NCBI RefSeq assembly: GCF_001908275.1
Contig: NZ_CP018620.1
Span: 3,472,001-3,536,000, forward strand
DNA from: Paenibacillus xylanexedens
GTDB lineage: Bacteria > Bacillota > Bacilli > Paenibacillales > Paenibacillaceae
Length of the DNA stretch: 64,000 nt
Reading direction: 5' to 3'
The notes beneath the pieces were generated by a model that saw only the letters and a list, made by a program, of their open reading frames with translations, ran no database searches and had not been told where the DNA came from. Both the position numbers and the translations under genes were made by a program. Position 1 is the stretch's first letter. Each line of letters starts with the position of its first letter. Shown here piece by piece: positions 33,948 to 42,432 of the stretch.

Positions 33948-34667
33948 ATGAAGATCACTTTCTCGAAATGGGTTCAATATTATCGAAGAAATAATCAAAA
34001 TCTCAAATATATTCATTGGGATGACAACTATAAATTAACAACTAATGAAAGAGAAATAATCATTAAGTCACTTCAACAGTTTCAATTAGGAGAAAACTCT
34101 GAAGGTAAACATCTAATTAAACGTGCGCAAGAATATGTACATCAGACACAAGATCAGGATTACTATGAAGCGCTTATAGAATTTATTAAAGAAGAACAGA
34201 GGCACGCTAGAGATCTAGGCAGATTTATGAAGGTACAGGGAATTCCACTCCTTCGCAGACATTGGGTGGACAATGTATTTAGAAGATTACGTCGATATGC
34301 GAGTCTAGAACAATCAGTCATTGTTCTATTAACTGCTGAGATCATTGCTAAGTTGTACTATAAAGCCTTGCAAAAATCTACAAAGTCAGAAGTATTAATA
34401 GATATATGTAATCAGATTTTAAGTGATGAGGAGAAACATGTTCAGTTTCAATCTGAAACACTTCATGAATTTGCTCAAAATAGAAGCGTTTTCTCTAACA
34501 GAATAGTTTATATCCTTCGTAGAATCCTTTTTGAAGGAACGCTAATTATCGTGTGGTATCAACATAAGCGTGTATTTAAAGCTGGGGGATATAAACTCAA
34601 AAGTTATTACTATGAATGCCGTCATGAGTTTAACTTAACAAAGAAGATTATAGCTAATTCACAGTAG
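33948..34667 (+). CDS. Cassette gene: ferritin-like diiron protein, 239 aa
   Basis: RBS TAGGAGC. Four-helix bundle with two E-x-x-H metal motifs, EEQRHARDL (about residue 84) and DEEKHVQFQ (about 165), plus an intermediate Glu (LLTAEIIAKL). A hydrophobic stretch near residues 197-207 and a Tyr/Lys-rich tail suggest membrane association. Diiron carboxylate enzymes of this kind are oxygenases or desaturase-like; exact role unknown. Confidence 0.75.
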   Translation: MKITFSKWVQYYRRNNQNLKYIHWDDNYKLTTNEREIIIKSLQQFQLGENSEGKHLIKRAQEYVHQTQDQDYYEALIEFIKEEQRHARDLGRFMKVQGIPLLRRHWVDNVFRRLRRYASLEQSVIVLLTAEIIAKLYYKALQKSTKSEVLIDICNQILSDEEKHVQFQSETLHEFAQNRSVFSNRIVYILRRILFEGTLIIVWYQHKRVFKAGGYKLKSYYYECRHEFNLTKKIIANSQ

Positions 34668-34678
34668 AGGTTTACGTC

Positions 34679-34846
34679 AGATAACATTATATCCAAGCTT
34701 TGGGTCCTGACGCTCCCTCGTTCAGCCCGAAGGGAATTGGTAGGGAAGTGGAATCAGGCGGACACATCCGCACCGACTAACCGCATCGCGGTCGCCCCTA
34801 ACGTGACTTAAGTCGGTGGGGCGTCGTGAACACAAGAACGTTATAT
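34679..34846 (+). repeat. attC-5, 168 bp
   Basis: Left core AGATAAC, right arm CGTGAACACAAGAAC, right core GTTATAT. Long class with a GACTAACCG...CTTAAGTCGG outer arm and an inner GCATCGCGGTC hairpin. Confidence 0.83.
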
Positions 34847-34902
34847 GCAATCCCGGAGATCTAAGTTCCAATTGAGGATGAATGTATTAGGAGGGAAGGA
34901 TG

Positions 34903-35307
34903 ATGAATAATGGTATGGCATCATGGCAAGAACTGAAAATAGATTATGAAATTAATCAAATATCTCCCAATATATCAACTAGACTAGAAGATATTGAACG
35001 TATCCCTACGGGGCTTGGAATCAAAATACTCACTATTCTTATTGAATGGGCTTGCCAGCCACAAAATACCCATCCAATTGAAATAGCGAGGAAAAAGATT
35101 AAAACAATTCCTTCTGATTGGCTAATAGAACATCTTCCTAAAGTAGCTAAAACAGCAATTTGTCTTGACGATGAATGGGAGTATCGTAGATTGTTAGAGC
35201 TACTTTCAGAGGCAATTCCAAAATTGCTAGATTGGGGAATTGAATTGGGGATTAATTCTAAAAATGAAGGAATCAAAGAGGCAGCAAATGACTATAAAGA
35301 AAAATAA
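34903..35307 (+). CDS. Cassette gene: hypothetical protein, about 134 aa
   Basis: ATG 34900 or 34903 behind AGGAGGG. Helical, soluble, ends with a charged tail. No motif recognised. The stop TAA lies inside the worn left core of attC-6. Confidence 0.7.
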   Translation: MNNGMASWQELKIDYEINQISPNISTRLEDIERIPTGLGIKILTILIEWACQPQNTHPIEIARKKIKTIPSDWLIEHLPKVAKTAICLDDEWEYRRLLELLSEAIPKLLDWGIELGINSKNEGIKEAANDYKEK

Positions 35308-35388
35308 CAGTTTTGTAGAGTACAATGAAATGAGAATGTAGATTGGAGCCTTAATTCGGTGGGGCGTCGTGAATACAGAACGTTAGAT
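35302..35388 (+). repeat. attC-6, left arm eroded
   Basis: Right arm GGGGCGTCGTGAATACAGAAC and core GTTAGAT are typical, but the left side (AAATAAC, then no TATTCACG) is degraded, so the site is probably inactive. Confidence 0.65.
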
Positions 35389-35448
35389 GAAATCAGCGTA
35401 AAAACAGTATAACAATTCATTATTTTATTTTTGAATAGGAGAGAAACC

Positions 35449-36108
35449 ATGCTGGAGGCAGTCATTTTCGATATGGATGGAACACTATTTCAAACAAACA
35501 AAATTTTAGAATTATCGTTAGAAGAAACATTTACTATCTTAAGGTCTCTAAATGAATGGTCGAGTGAAGCTCCAACCCAAAAATATCGTGAAATAATGGG
35601 AGTTCCTCTACCAGTAGTTTGGGAAACGTTATTACCGAATCATTCAACTGAAATCAGACGAATTGTGGACGAGATCTTCCTAGAGAAGCTAATTGCAAAT
35701 ATTAATAATGGAAATGGCGCCCTATATCCGCATGTCAACGAAATCTTTGATTACTTGAAACTTGGAGGCTATTTCATTTTTATTGCAAGTAATGGACTAA
35801 ACGAATACCTCAATGCCATCGTTAACTGCTACAAATTAGATAAGTGGGTGGCAGAAACTTATAGCATCCAACAAATAGGAACTCAAAATAAGGATGACTT
35901 AGTCGGTCATATTCTTAAAAAACATCACATCAGCAATGCAACTGTGGTTGGGGACAGGATTTCTGATTTCAATGCCGCAAAAAACAATGGGTTGAAGGCT
36001 ATTGGTTGTCGATTTGATTTTGCCCAAGAAGGGGAGCTTGCACAAGCGGATTTTATTATTGACGACTTACTTGAATTAAAAAATATATTTAAACATCAGG
36101 GAAAATAG
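35449..36108 (+). CDS. Cassette gene: HAD-superfamily hydrolase (phosphoglycolate phosphatase-like)
   Basis: 219 residues from ATG 35449 (TAGGAGAG upstream). HAD motif I VIFDMDGTLFQTN (Asp8, Asp10), motif II IFIASNG, motif III Lys region and motif IV VVGDRISDFNAAKNNG are present with a helical cap domain between. Likely a small-molecule phosphatase. Confidence 0.85.
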   Translation: MLEAVIFDMDGTLFQTNKILELSLEETFTILRSLNEWSSEAPTQKYREIMGVPLPVVWETLLPNHSTEIRRIVDEIFLEKLIANINNGNGALYPHVNEIFDYLKLGGYFIFIASNGLNEYLNAIVNCYKLDKWVAETYSIQQIGTQNKDDLVGHILKKHHISNATVVGDRISDFNAAKNNGLKAIGCRFDFAQEGELAQADFIIDDLLELKNIFKHQGK

Positions 36109-36146
36109 AATGATTTTGTAATTATATCGAAGAAGACGCTGAAATC

Positions 36147-36261
36147 CTATAACACCATATTTAAGCTGCGGCTACCCCTTGTTCAAAATGATGTTTTTGG
36201 CAGGGGAGTTGATTCATGTGACAACTTGCTGCGCAAGTTCGTGAATACAAGAACGTTATAC
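36147..36261 (+). repeat. attC-7, 115 bp
   Basis: Left core CTATAAC, arm ATATTTAAGCTGCGGC, hairpin CAACTTGC-TGC-GCAAGTT, right arm CGTGAATACAAGAAC, right core GTTATAC. Confidence 0.82.
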
Positions 36262-36508
36262 GCAACCCCTTAAGAATGTTAAACCATGCAACCAATTAAT
36301 AACAAATAATAAATATAGGTGAAAGAATACATTTACAACGTAGCAGTTGAAAACCAGGATGAACGGAATATTAGAAGGTGTACCATATAACAATAAATTT
36401 TCACATCGTTAGTTATGCTCCTTGGTCATCAAGAGGAATACCAGAGAAGCGGATTCATAATAAAGTGCAAACTAAAGAATATTTCTATTATGCGAGAGAG
36501 AGGATCAA
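36262..36508. other. Decayed cassette remnant without intact gene
   Basis: A piece of cassette following attC-7 with only a 23-codon frame (36319-36390), ending in the half-site attC-8. It looks like a cassette whose gene has been lost. Confidence 0.45.
36385..36470 (+). repeat. attC-8, left half only
   Basis: ATATAAC core followed by AATAAATTTTCACATCG, GCTCCTTGGTC, AAGAGG and AGAAGCGGATTCA; these align base by base with the left half of attC-9. The right arm and core are missing. Confidence 0.6.
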
Positions 36509-36949
36509 ATGAATTATCATTTTGGTTTTTCATGGAAGGGTTTGATAATCTTTTTATTGCCAATGATACCAAATATATTTTATTTTTTAATCCCTGCGTC
36601 AGATATATCAGGAAACAATGCAAATAGCCATTTGATTTTAGATGTTTTGGAGCACGGAAGTCAGGCGATATTTTTCTTTTTTCTGATATTTGTTGTAAGA
36701 AAACAAGCATCTGAAATGCGATGTCCGTATTTAATTGGTATGGCAATAATGTTGATTTTTTATTATGGGCTATGGATATTGTATTTTACAGGCAACGCAA
36801 ACTCGATTATTTTTTTGGGGATGGCCGTTCTCCCGGTAGTATATTTTATATTAGCTGAGATTTGGCTTCAAAATTATCTGGCTATTATACCAACAGTACT
36901 TTTTGGTATTGTGCATGTCATTAATACATATTTGTCTATTGCGAATTAA
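36509..36949 (+). CDS. Cassette gene: small multi-pass membrane protein, 146 aa
   Basis: ATG behind GAGAGAGGATC. Four to five membrane helices covering nearly the whole length, few charges. No family assigned. Follows half-site attC-8 and precedes the group II intron fragment. Confidence 0.7.
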   Translation: MNYHFGFSWKGLIIFLLPMIPNIFYFLIPASDISGNNANSHLILDVLEHGSQAIFFFFLIFVVRKQASEMRCPYLIGMAIMLIFYYGLWILYFTGNANSIIFLGMAVLPVVYFILAEIWLQNYLAIIPTVLFGIVHVINTYLSIAN

Positions 36950-36981
36950 AGGGAGGACAACAATCCTCTTAAATTTTGATT

Positions 36982-37270
36982 GTGCGTTCAGTATGTATTC
37001 TATATCAAGGATTAAGTCCCGAATGGTGAGGTTAAAAGTAAGCCATAACTTAAGGCAGGGCTGTCCAACGTGAGCAGGAATCTGAATGAAGCCATCGGCA
37101 AATCTCCGGTCCGAGGAACACGAGCCTCTTATAAGGCTAGCGTTCATTGGATGAAGTTACTACACAAACCAAAGTTGATACTGCTGAAGGCGTACGAGAG
37201 TAAATGAGGGGATCTTTCCTATGCGGAAACGGATTTGATAGGAGCAAAAGATAGAACCAAAAGATAAAAT
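36982..37270 (+). mobile_element. Truncated group II intron (5' part of ribozyme only)
   Basis: Begins with GTGCG at 36982, the group II 5' end, and continues with segments I recognise from bacterial intron domain I: GAAGCCATCGGCAAATCTCC, GGTCCGAGGAACACGAGCC, GGATGAAGTTAC, ACTGCTGAAGGCGTACGAGA and CGGAAACGGATTTGATAGG. No reverse transcriptase frame and no domain V hairpin follow before attC-9, so the 3' part is lost. Based on memory of intron sequence patterns, not alignment. Confidence 0.6.
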
Positions 37271-37342
37271 ACGTAAAGACATATTAAATACATAAAACAC
37301 ACAAGACATATAAGGATGTGGAATCGAAGAAGAAAGGGCAGC

Positions 37343-37503
37343 GTATTACAATACATTTTTGCTTCGTCGCTGACGCTCCTCGGTCTTCAAGAGGGATTTC
37401 GGAGAAGTGGAATCAGGCGACACATACAACCGGCTAAGTGGCAAAGCCACCCGGACCTCCGGTCCTTAAGACGTTTGGACGTCAGAAATGCGCAACGTTA
37501 TAC
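37343..37503 (+). repeat. attC-9, 161 bp
   Basis: Left core GTATTAC (one change from the expected GTATAAC), right core GTTATAC. Long class with GGCTAAGTGG-CAAA-GCCACC and ACCTCCGGTCCTTAAGACG arms; right arm GACGTCAGAAATGCGCAAC is diverged. Confidence 0.75.
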
Positions 37504-37581
37504 GCAATACCCTAAAATTAAGAAGAAACTAAAGAACAATAAAAGAAGAAACATAATAAAACTTAATTGAAGGTGATAATT

Positions 37582-37959
37582 ATGAAAGATTGGGACTACA
37601 GTAAGCCTTGGTTCCATGGCTCGCCATTATTTCTAAATGAATTACTAGTCGGAAGCACAATAACTCAAGATCGAGAGTTAGCAAGAATCTTTTCGCAGAA
37701 ACCATCTATTGTTTCTTTTGATGAGAATGGCGCAAGATTTCATAATGGTAAGTTATGTGGATACATTTACATAATTGATGAGGAAATTATAAGTGAGGAT
37801 GTACATCCACATCCAGCAACTACCATGAAACCTGGTGAAGAATGGCTCATAAAAAGAGGATTAAAAGTACGAAAGATAGATGAGACGAGAACAAGAGCGG
37901 AAGAACAACTTTCAGAGGAAGAGGAGTTAGAATTATTGGAAAAGCTAAATAACAGATAG
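37582..37959 (+). CDS. Cassette gene: ADP-ribosyltransferase-like protein, 125 aa
   Basis: ATG 37582 behind AAGGTGA. The start WDYSKPWFHGSPLFLNELLVGSTITQDRELARIFSQKPSIV resembles the H-G-[ST]...G-S-x-[IL] entry of ART/PARP-fold proteins that wrap NAD. A Glu/Gln catalytic residue cannot be placed with confidence. The C-terminus is acidic and helical. Could equally be a non-catalytic member of that fold. Confidence 0.6.
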   Translation: MKDWDYSKPWFHGSPLFLNELLVGSTITQDRELARIFSQKPSIVSFDENGARFHNGKLCGYIYIIDEEIISEDVHPHPATTMKPGEEWLIKRGLKVRKIDETRTRAEEQLSEEEELELLEKLNNR

Positions 37960-37990
37960 CCCATAGCTTGGTCACAGAAGAGGGCACTGC

Positions 37991-38140
37991 AAATAACAAT
38001 ATATTCACGCCTCGGGCCATTCGGCCCTGGGTCAGGCAGGGGAATTGGGAGCAGCCGGACAACCCTGCACTGGCTAAGTCCGTCAGACCCGGCTGTAGCC
38101 CTTAAGCCAGTGAGGGTTCGTGAATACAAGAACGTTATCT
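37991..38140 (+). repeat. attC-10, 150 bp
   Basis: Left core AAATAAC, inner stem ATATTCACG/CGTGAATA, hairpin GGGCCATTCGGCCC, long arm CACTGGCTAAG/CTTAAGCCAGTG, right core GTTATCT. Confidence 0.83.
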
Positions 38141-38246
38141 GTAAGATTGAAAAATGATTAAAACTGTAAAAAGAAAAAGTATATATTATCTAATTATAGA
38201 GTTAATTCAATTGCAACATTCTGTTGCTAGAGGGGAAGTGATCAAG

Positions 38247-38393
38247 GTGCTAATTTTGATCCTGCTTATAATTATTGTTATGGGAGTAGCAATTATAGAT
38301 GGGAGATTAAAAAAGAAACTTGAAAATGATAAAAGAATTATTGAAAGATTAGATGTGTTAATTAATGAACTGAGAGATATCCGTAAAAAATAG
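38247..38393 (+). CDS. Cassette gene: single-pass membrane microprotein with coiled coil, 48 aa
   Basis: GTG 38247 with GAGGGGA ten bases upstream; an earlier GTG at 38238 is too close to that site. Residues 1-17 are a pure Leu/Ile/Val membrane helix, residues 18-48 a charged heptad-like helix (KKKLENDKRIIERLDVLINE). Such proteins often act as membrane-anchored dimers. Function unknown. Confidence 0.55.
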   Translation: MLILILLIIIVMGVAIIDGRLKKKLENDKRIIERLDVLINELRDIRKK

Positions 38394-38486
38394 AGAAATA
38401 ATAATCACAAAAGAATATAAAGGTTTATTGTTAATTGTAAATCGCTAAAACCTATCAAATTCAACTCAGATGGAAAATAGGATTAA

Positions 38487-38684
38487 GTGGACTTGTTTAC
38501 AAAAGGCACAAAAGATTTCTTTTTTTATCAGGGATGCATTTCTAACGGACAACTGATTAGTAGTAATGAAGAAAGTATAGAACTTCAATTCTTTAATCCT
38601 GATGAAATGTCTGATTTATTTAATCAGCAACATACTGATGCTTTTAATGATTTCAGGACTCAAAGAGTTGAAGTATTTAGATAG
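38487..38684 (+). pseudogene. C-terminal remnant of a NUDIX hydrolase
   Basis: The frame FFFYQGCISNG...ESIELQFFNPDEMSDLFNQQHTDAFNDF fits the last third of a NUDIX protein; the NUDIX box and everything before it is missing and stops lie just upstream. No start or ribosome binding site. A broken cassette. Confidence 0.5.
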
Positions 38685-38737
38685 AATTAGAATAAAGTCT
38701 TAGGGGTGAAGGCAGATTCGAAGACGACTGATCCATA

Positions 38738-38833
38738 ACATAACATAACATTCACGCTACGTGCGTCAGCCCTTGGCCCGGCATGCGCCGTACACTCGAC
38801 ATGTGTCGAGTCGTGAATACAGGAACGTAAGGT
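38738..38833 (+). repeat. attC-11, 96 bp, right core mutated
   Basis: Left core ACATAAC, inner stem ATTCACG/CGTGAATA, third hairpin CTCGAC-ATGT-GTCGAG, right core GTAAGGT where GTTAGGT is expected. The mutated core suggests it can no longer recombine. Confidence 0.78.
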
Positions 38834-39077
38834 GAAATTCAGCAGAATGCTAAAAACTTTATCAAATCGAAGGAATAGATAACAACACCTGAATGGAAAT
38901 AAAAGTGATATAGATCAGTTAAGGAGATCGTTTGGTTGGTTCCAGTTCCCAAATGTCTAAACTTTTCTTCAAAGCAAGTTTTTGTATGATGTCGAACCAT
39001 TTCCTCCAGGTTACCTTGTAACAATCAGAAATGGCTTCATTAAAGCACTGAAGCGAAAGGAATATATATATATAAAC
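38834..39077. other. Leader region of the next cassette
   Basis: About 240 bases without a gene. An upstream frame from 38982 is open but has no ribosome binding site. Confidence 0.4.
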
Positions 39078-39626
39078 ATGAACAATTCCCTCCTGAAACT
39101 TCGAAAGAAATTTATCCTGATAATAGTGATTATAGATATAATTTGGTTATTTTCATTTATCATCAATTATGATATTACTATATTCAAAAAAAGTAACATT
39201 GTAATACCTATCGTACTACACATCATTTTATTTTTTTGGTTAGGCTATAAAAGTAAAGGAAGAAAGCTTTTTGTTGTTTTGATTATTTTTTCTTCTCTTC
39301 TTTTGATTAAGTATTCATTTGCTCCAGTATTTGATCCATACAGCTACGAACATCTGCATATCCCTGGCCCTGGGCATTATAGTGAAGTTATAGTTGAACA
39401 TCGAGCTAATCTGCTGGATCAAGGCATTACACAGTATCGTGTCTACCAAACGAAGTTTTGGGGTTTATTCTTAACTGAGTTAACGACTAAGGAAGTTGTG
39501 ATAGAAGAACCACATGACTTATATCTTTCCCAAGAAGATATTTTTGATTACTCTGCTCCAAAATGGACGAGAGGGACAGTTAGCTTTGATACCTATAAAG
39601 GAAAACTTACTCTCAAGCTCAAATGA
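39078..39626 (+). CDS. Cassette gene: membrane protein with C-terminal extracytoplasmic or cytosolic domain, 182 aa
   Basis: ATG 39078 (weak GAAAGGA 16 bases upstream). Three membrane helices near residues 11-30, 42-58 and 64-82, then a 100-residue hydrophilic beta-rich domain. No family recognised. The weak ribosome binding site makes the exact start uncertain. Confidence 0.6.
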   Translation: MNNSLLKLRKKFILIIVIIDIIWLFSFIINYDITIFKKSNIVIPIVLHIILFFWLGYKSKGRKLFVVLIIFSSLLLIKYSFAPVFDPYSYEHLHIPGPGHYSEVIVEHRANLLDQGITQYRVYQTKFWGLFLTELTTKEVVIEEPHDLYLSQEDIFDYSAPKWTRGTVSFDTYKGKLTLKLK

Positions 39627-39747
39627 CTGAACATAAAACCCAAAATATTTATGAATTGGATTTACTTCAAGAAGGTGCTATGGAAAGGCATTAGGATAGG
39701 GACATAAGGACGATTTTAAATGAGAACTCAAAGAAGCGCCCGACATC

Positions 39748-39843
39748 ACCTACCATAATATTCATGCTGCGGACATTCGTCCTTTGTCCGGCATTTGCCG
39801 GATACTCAGCATACGCCGAGTCCTGAATACAGGAACGTTAGCA
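39748..39843 (+). repeat. attC-12, 96 bp
   Basis: Left core ACCTACC (mutated from ACCTAAC), right core GTTAGCA. Three-hairpin plan with third hairpin CTCAGC-ATAC-GCCGAG. The left core and flank TCACCTACC match the complement of the preceding right core (TCACCTTAC) except where each has mutated. Confidence 0.82.
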
Positions 39844-39911
39844 GAAACCAAGGGATTCCTTAATTAAATTTTAAAGATTAGATAAACTATTATTTAAGGA
39901 CGGGGATTTCA

Positions 39912-40529
39912 ATGAGTAGCTTGTTACTAACCTCTTGTGGTTTTTATACTGAAGATATTAAAAATCAATTTCTGGACTTTATTGATGGAGATATTTCTCA
40001 ATTAAAAGTCTCAATTATTACAACAGCATCTCCTAGAAAAGAAACTAATAGATATGCACAAAGAGCAATGCAAGAGTTTAAGGACATGGGATTTCAGCAT
40101 ATCAATTTTGTAGATATTGAATTTGATGACCCGCAAATTCTCTTACATAGAGATGTTATATATATCAATGGTGGAAATCCATTTACATTATTGTATTACG
40201 CTAAGAAAAGTAGTGCTGATGAAATTATCAGAACACTGGCCGCACAGAATGCAATTATCGTTGGAGTAAGTGCAGGAACGTTATTACTGGGGCCGAATAT
40301 TAACATTGTGGATTTCTTTACTCCACAGATGAACACAATGAATTTAACAGATTTTAAGGCATTAGGTGTAACCGACAAGCTTATTTTTCCTCACTATGAT
40401 CGAGAGGACGTATTTAAAGATCGTACTAATAAAACAATTGAAGAGAGAATAGTAGAATTTGAATGCAATGAGAAATGTAAGGTGACAAGGCTTAAAGATG
40501 AAGAATATATCTCAATCTTGATGAACTAA
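39912..40529 (+). CDS. Cassette gene: peptidase S51 / dipeptidase E-like protein
   Basis: 205 residues, RBS AAGGACGGGG. Class I glutamine-amidotransferase-like fold with nucleophile Ser120 in GVSAGTLLLG, INGGNPFTLLYYA upstream and a His in FPHYDRED. Peptidase E cleaves Asp-X dipeptides; this shorter cassette form may have another substrate. Confidence 0.85.
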   Translation: MSSLLLTSCGFYTEDIKNQFLDFIDGDISQLKVSIITTASPRKETNRYAQRAMQEFKDMGFQHINFVDIEFDDPQILLHRDVIYINGGNPFTLLYYAKKSSADEIIRTLAAQNAIIVGVSAGTLLLGPNINIVDFFTPQMNTMNLTDFKALGVTDKLIFPHYDREDVFKDRTNKTIEERIVEFECNEKCKVTRLKDEEYISILMN

Positions 40530-40584
40530 GCACATTGAAAGTCGTAAATTCATTGAAAGTAGCTCGAAGAAGCTCCTGAAATCT

Positions 40585-40738
40585 TGCCAGCACCGTATTC
40601 ACGCTGAGGGGCTACGCCCCTTGGTCTGTCAGTGGGATTTCGAGGAAGTAGTATCCAGCAGACAACTCCTGCGAGGCTAAGTCTTCGACTTAGTCGCTCC
40701 TTTAAGCCTCACGGGTCAGGAATACAACAAAGTTATAG
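40585..40738 (+). repeat. attC-13, 154 bp
   Basis: Left core TGCCAGC is mutated but still matches 5 of 7 of the complement (TGCTAAC) of the attC-12 right core. Inner stem TATTCACGC/GGTCAGGAATA, nested hairpin GAGGCTAAGTC-TTCG-GACTT...AAGCCTC, right core GTTATAG. Confidence 0.78.
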
Positions 40739-40828
40739 GAAATCAGAGCAAAACAATTATCAAATATTACATAGAGGTTGAGTAACCATATGTAATGGTT
40801 GTCTAAATAACTCGTTGGAGGTTTGCAC

Positions 40829-41338
40829 ATGGAAATTGCAAATGAAGTAATCGAAAGTATGTTGATTAAGTTTAACTCTGAGAGGAAATGGACTCTCCAA
40901 GCGATAGAACAATTGTCATATGAAGATATAACATGGGCGCCTAACTCTGAAAGTAATAGTATTACAAACCTAGTCGCTCATATTCGAGGCTGTGTTCATT
41001 CGAGAATAGAAACAATTTTTTATGATATTCCAGACACTAGGGACAGAGAAAAGGAATTTGAACGTGGACTTAAATATTCTAAAGAGCAAGTTTACAACAT
41101 GACAAAAGAAGCATTTGATATAATCATTCTCTATCTCGAACACCTCAAATCAAACCCTGAATTGTTGTTATCACAACCGTTTATCGATCGTCCACCTCTC
41201 ACATATAGCCAGGTAAACAATGAGACAACAGTTTTTAATCTAATGATAGCAATGATTAGAGAAATACATTATCACACCGGACAAATAATATATGTAGCAA
41301 AGATTAGAAAGGGACAACTTGTATGGAATTATGACTAA
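40829..41338 (+). CDS. Cassette gene: DinB/YfiT-superfamily protein (DUF1572-like)
   Basis: 169 residues from ATG 40829 (TTGGAGG upstream). Four-helix DinB fold with metal-binding His triad candidates: LVAHIRG (His near 49), and REIHYHTGQIIY near 146-150. DinB-like proteins include thiol-S-transferases for bacillithiol or mycothiol. Two other DinB genes lie to the right (51017 and 53015). Confidence 0.82.
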   Translation: MEIANEVIESMLIKFNSERKWTLQAIEQLSYEDITWAPNSESNSITNLVAHIRGCVHSRIETIFYDIPDTRDREKEFERGLKYSKEQVYNMTKEAFDIIILYLEHLKSNPELLLSQPFIDRPPLTYSQVNNETTVFNLMIAMIREIHYHTGQIIYVAKIRKGQLVWNYD

Positions 41339-41386
41339 TATAAAGGTGCCTAAATGTGAAAGTGTTTCAAAGAAGGCACTGACATC

Positions 41387-41542
41387 CTATAGCATCATAT
41401 CTACGTTGCGGACCGTTCCGCCCTTGGTTCGCAAGATGTGAGATGCGAAGAAGTGGATTCAGCTTGCAACCCTGCGAGGCTAAGTCTTCGACCCAGTCGC
41501 TCCTTTAAGCCTCTCGAGTTCGTGAATACAACAACGTTAGCC
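41387..41542 (+). repeat. attC-14, 156 bp
   Basis: Left core CTATAGC (one change from the complement CTATAAC of the attC-13 right core), nested GAGGCTAAG arm as in attC-13, right arm CGTGAATACAACAAC, right core GTTAGCC. Confidence 0.82.
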
Positions 41543-41573
41543 GAAAGAAGTTCTTATTTTAGGAGGGGTCTAT

Positions 41574-42344
41574 ATGATATTAGAAAAAGTTATAAATAAA
41601 ATTACCATACAAAGTGAATATAAGGATTTGGTTGATAAGTATGTGGATCATATTCTTAACGAATTCAAAGATAAGATTCATAGCATTTATATGTGTGGCT
41701 CGATTCCAAAAGGAACGGCTCAACCTTTTAAGTCAGATGCAGACTTTACTATTGTATGTGCAAATCCCAAAGATATTGATTACGAAAGATTGTCAAATAT
41801 CAAAGACAGGCTTTTGGAAGAATATCCATTCGTCACTAAGATGGATACGATCATTTGCTCGATTGATGATGTATTAAGTAGACCGAATGATTGGGGTTTT
41901 TGGATTAAGATCATTTGTGTTTGTATACATGGGGAGGACATTGGTGAAAAAGTACCCCCGATCATAATTTCTCAAGAATTCATTTTAGACTTAAATACAG
42001 ATACCAAGGAGGAAGTAGATCGTGTACATCGATCACTTTCTAATGTTAGTGATCACTCAATGAAAACTAGATATATTAAAGGTTACTCTAAGAGATTAAT
42101 TCGTGCATTATACTCTTTGGTTTTAGAAGATACAGGGGTATGGGAAGATGAAATCATTAAGATGAAGGATGCCATAATAAACTATTGCTCTATTGACGGC
42201 GCCTTAGTTGAGTATCTGTATGCTTGTTACTTGGATAGTAGCAATGTACTTGTTGAAGAGTTTCTGGAAATTGCAGATGAAGTATATCGCTATTTTGAGA
42301 ACGCTTTAAATAAAATGGCCGCTTCCAGAAATTCAGTTGGCTAA
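41574..42344 (+). CDS. Cassette gene: nucleotidyltransferase-fold protein, 256 aa
   Basis: RBS TAGGAGGGG. Polymerase-beta-type nucleotidyltransferase motif CGSIPKGTAQPFKSDADF (Gly42-Ser43, Asp55, Asp57) plus a helical C-terminal domain, the layout of aminoglycoside nucleotidyltransferases and related antitoxin/MNT proteins. Substrate unknown. Its stop codon lies within the left core of attC-15. Confidence 0.82.
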   Translation: MILEKVINKITIQSEYKDLVDKYVDHILNEFKDKIHSIYMCGSIPKGTAQPFKSDADFTIVCANPKDIDYERLSNIKDRLLEEYPFVTKMDTIICSIDDVLSRPNDWGFWIKIICVCIHGEDIGEKVPPIIISQEFILDLNTDTKEEVDRVHRSLSNVSDHSMKTRYIKGYSKRLIRALYSLVLEDTGVWEDEIIKMKDAIINYCSIDGALVEYLYACYLDSSNVLVEEFLEIADEVYRYFENALNKMAASRNSVG

Positions 42345-42410
42345 CAACATATTGACGCTCGTAGTCACTCTGAGAAGCGATCCAGCCCCTAAGTCCGTCG
42401 GGACATCACT
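42339..42410 (+). repeat. attC-15, left half, fused to next cassette
   Basis: Left core GGCTAAC, an exact complement of the attC-14 right core GTTAGCC, then ACATATTGACGC. The right arm and core are deleted and the next gene follows directly, locking two cassettes together. Confidence 0.65.
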
Positions 42411-42432
42411 GGCAAGATTGAAAGGAGAAAAT

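Noticed and set aside
33740..33994. Frames running across attC sites (also 37316-37570, 46521-46727, 47539-47733)
   Set aside because: They translate through conserved recombination-site sequence and have no Shine-Dalgarno.
36982..37342. Complete group II intron
   Set aside because: No reverse transcriptase frame and no domain V hairpin before attC-9; only a 5' fragment can be supported.
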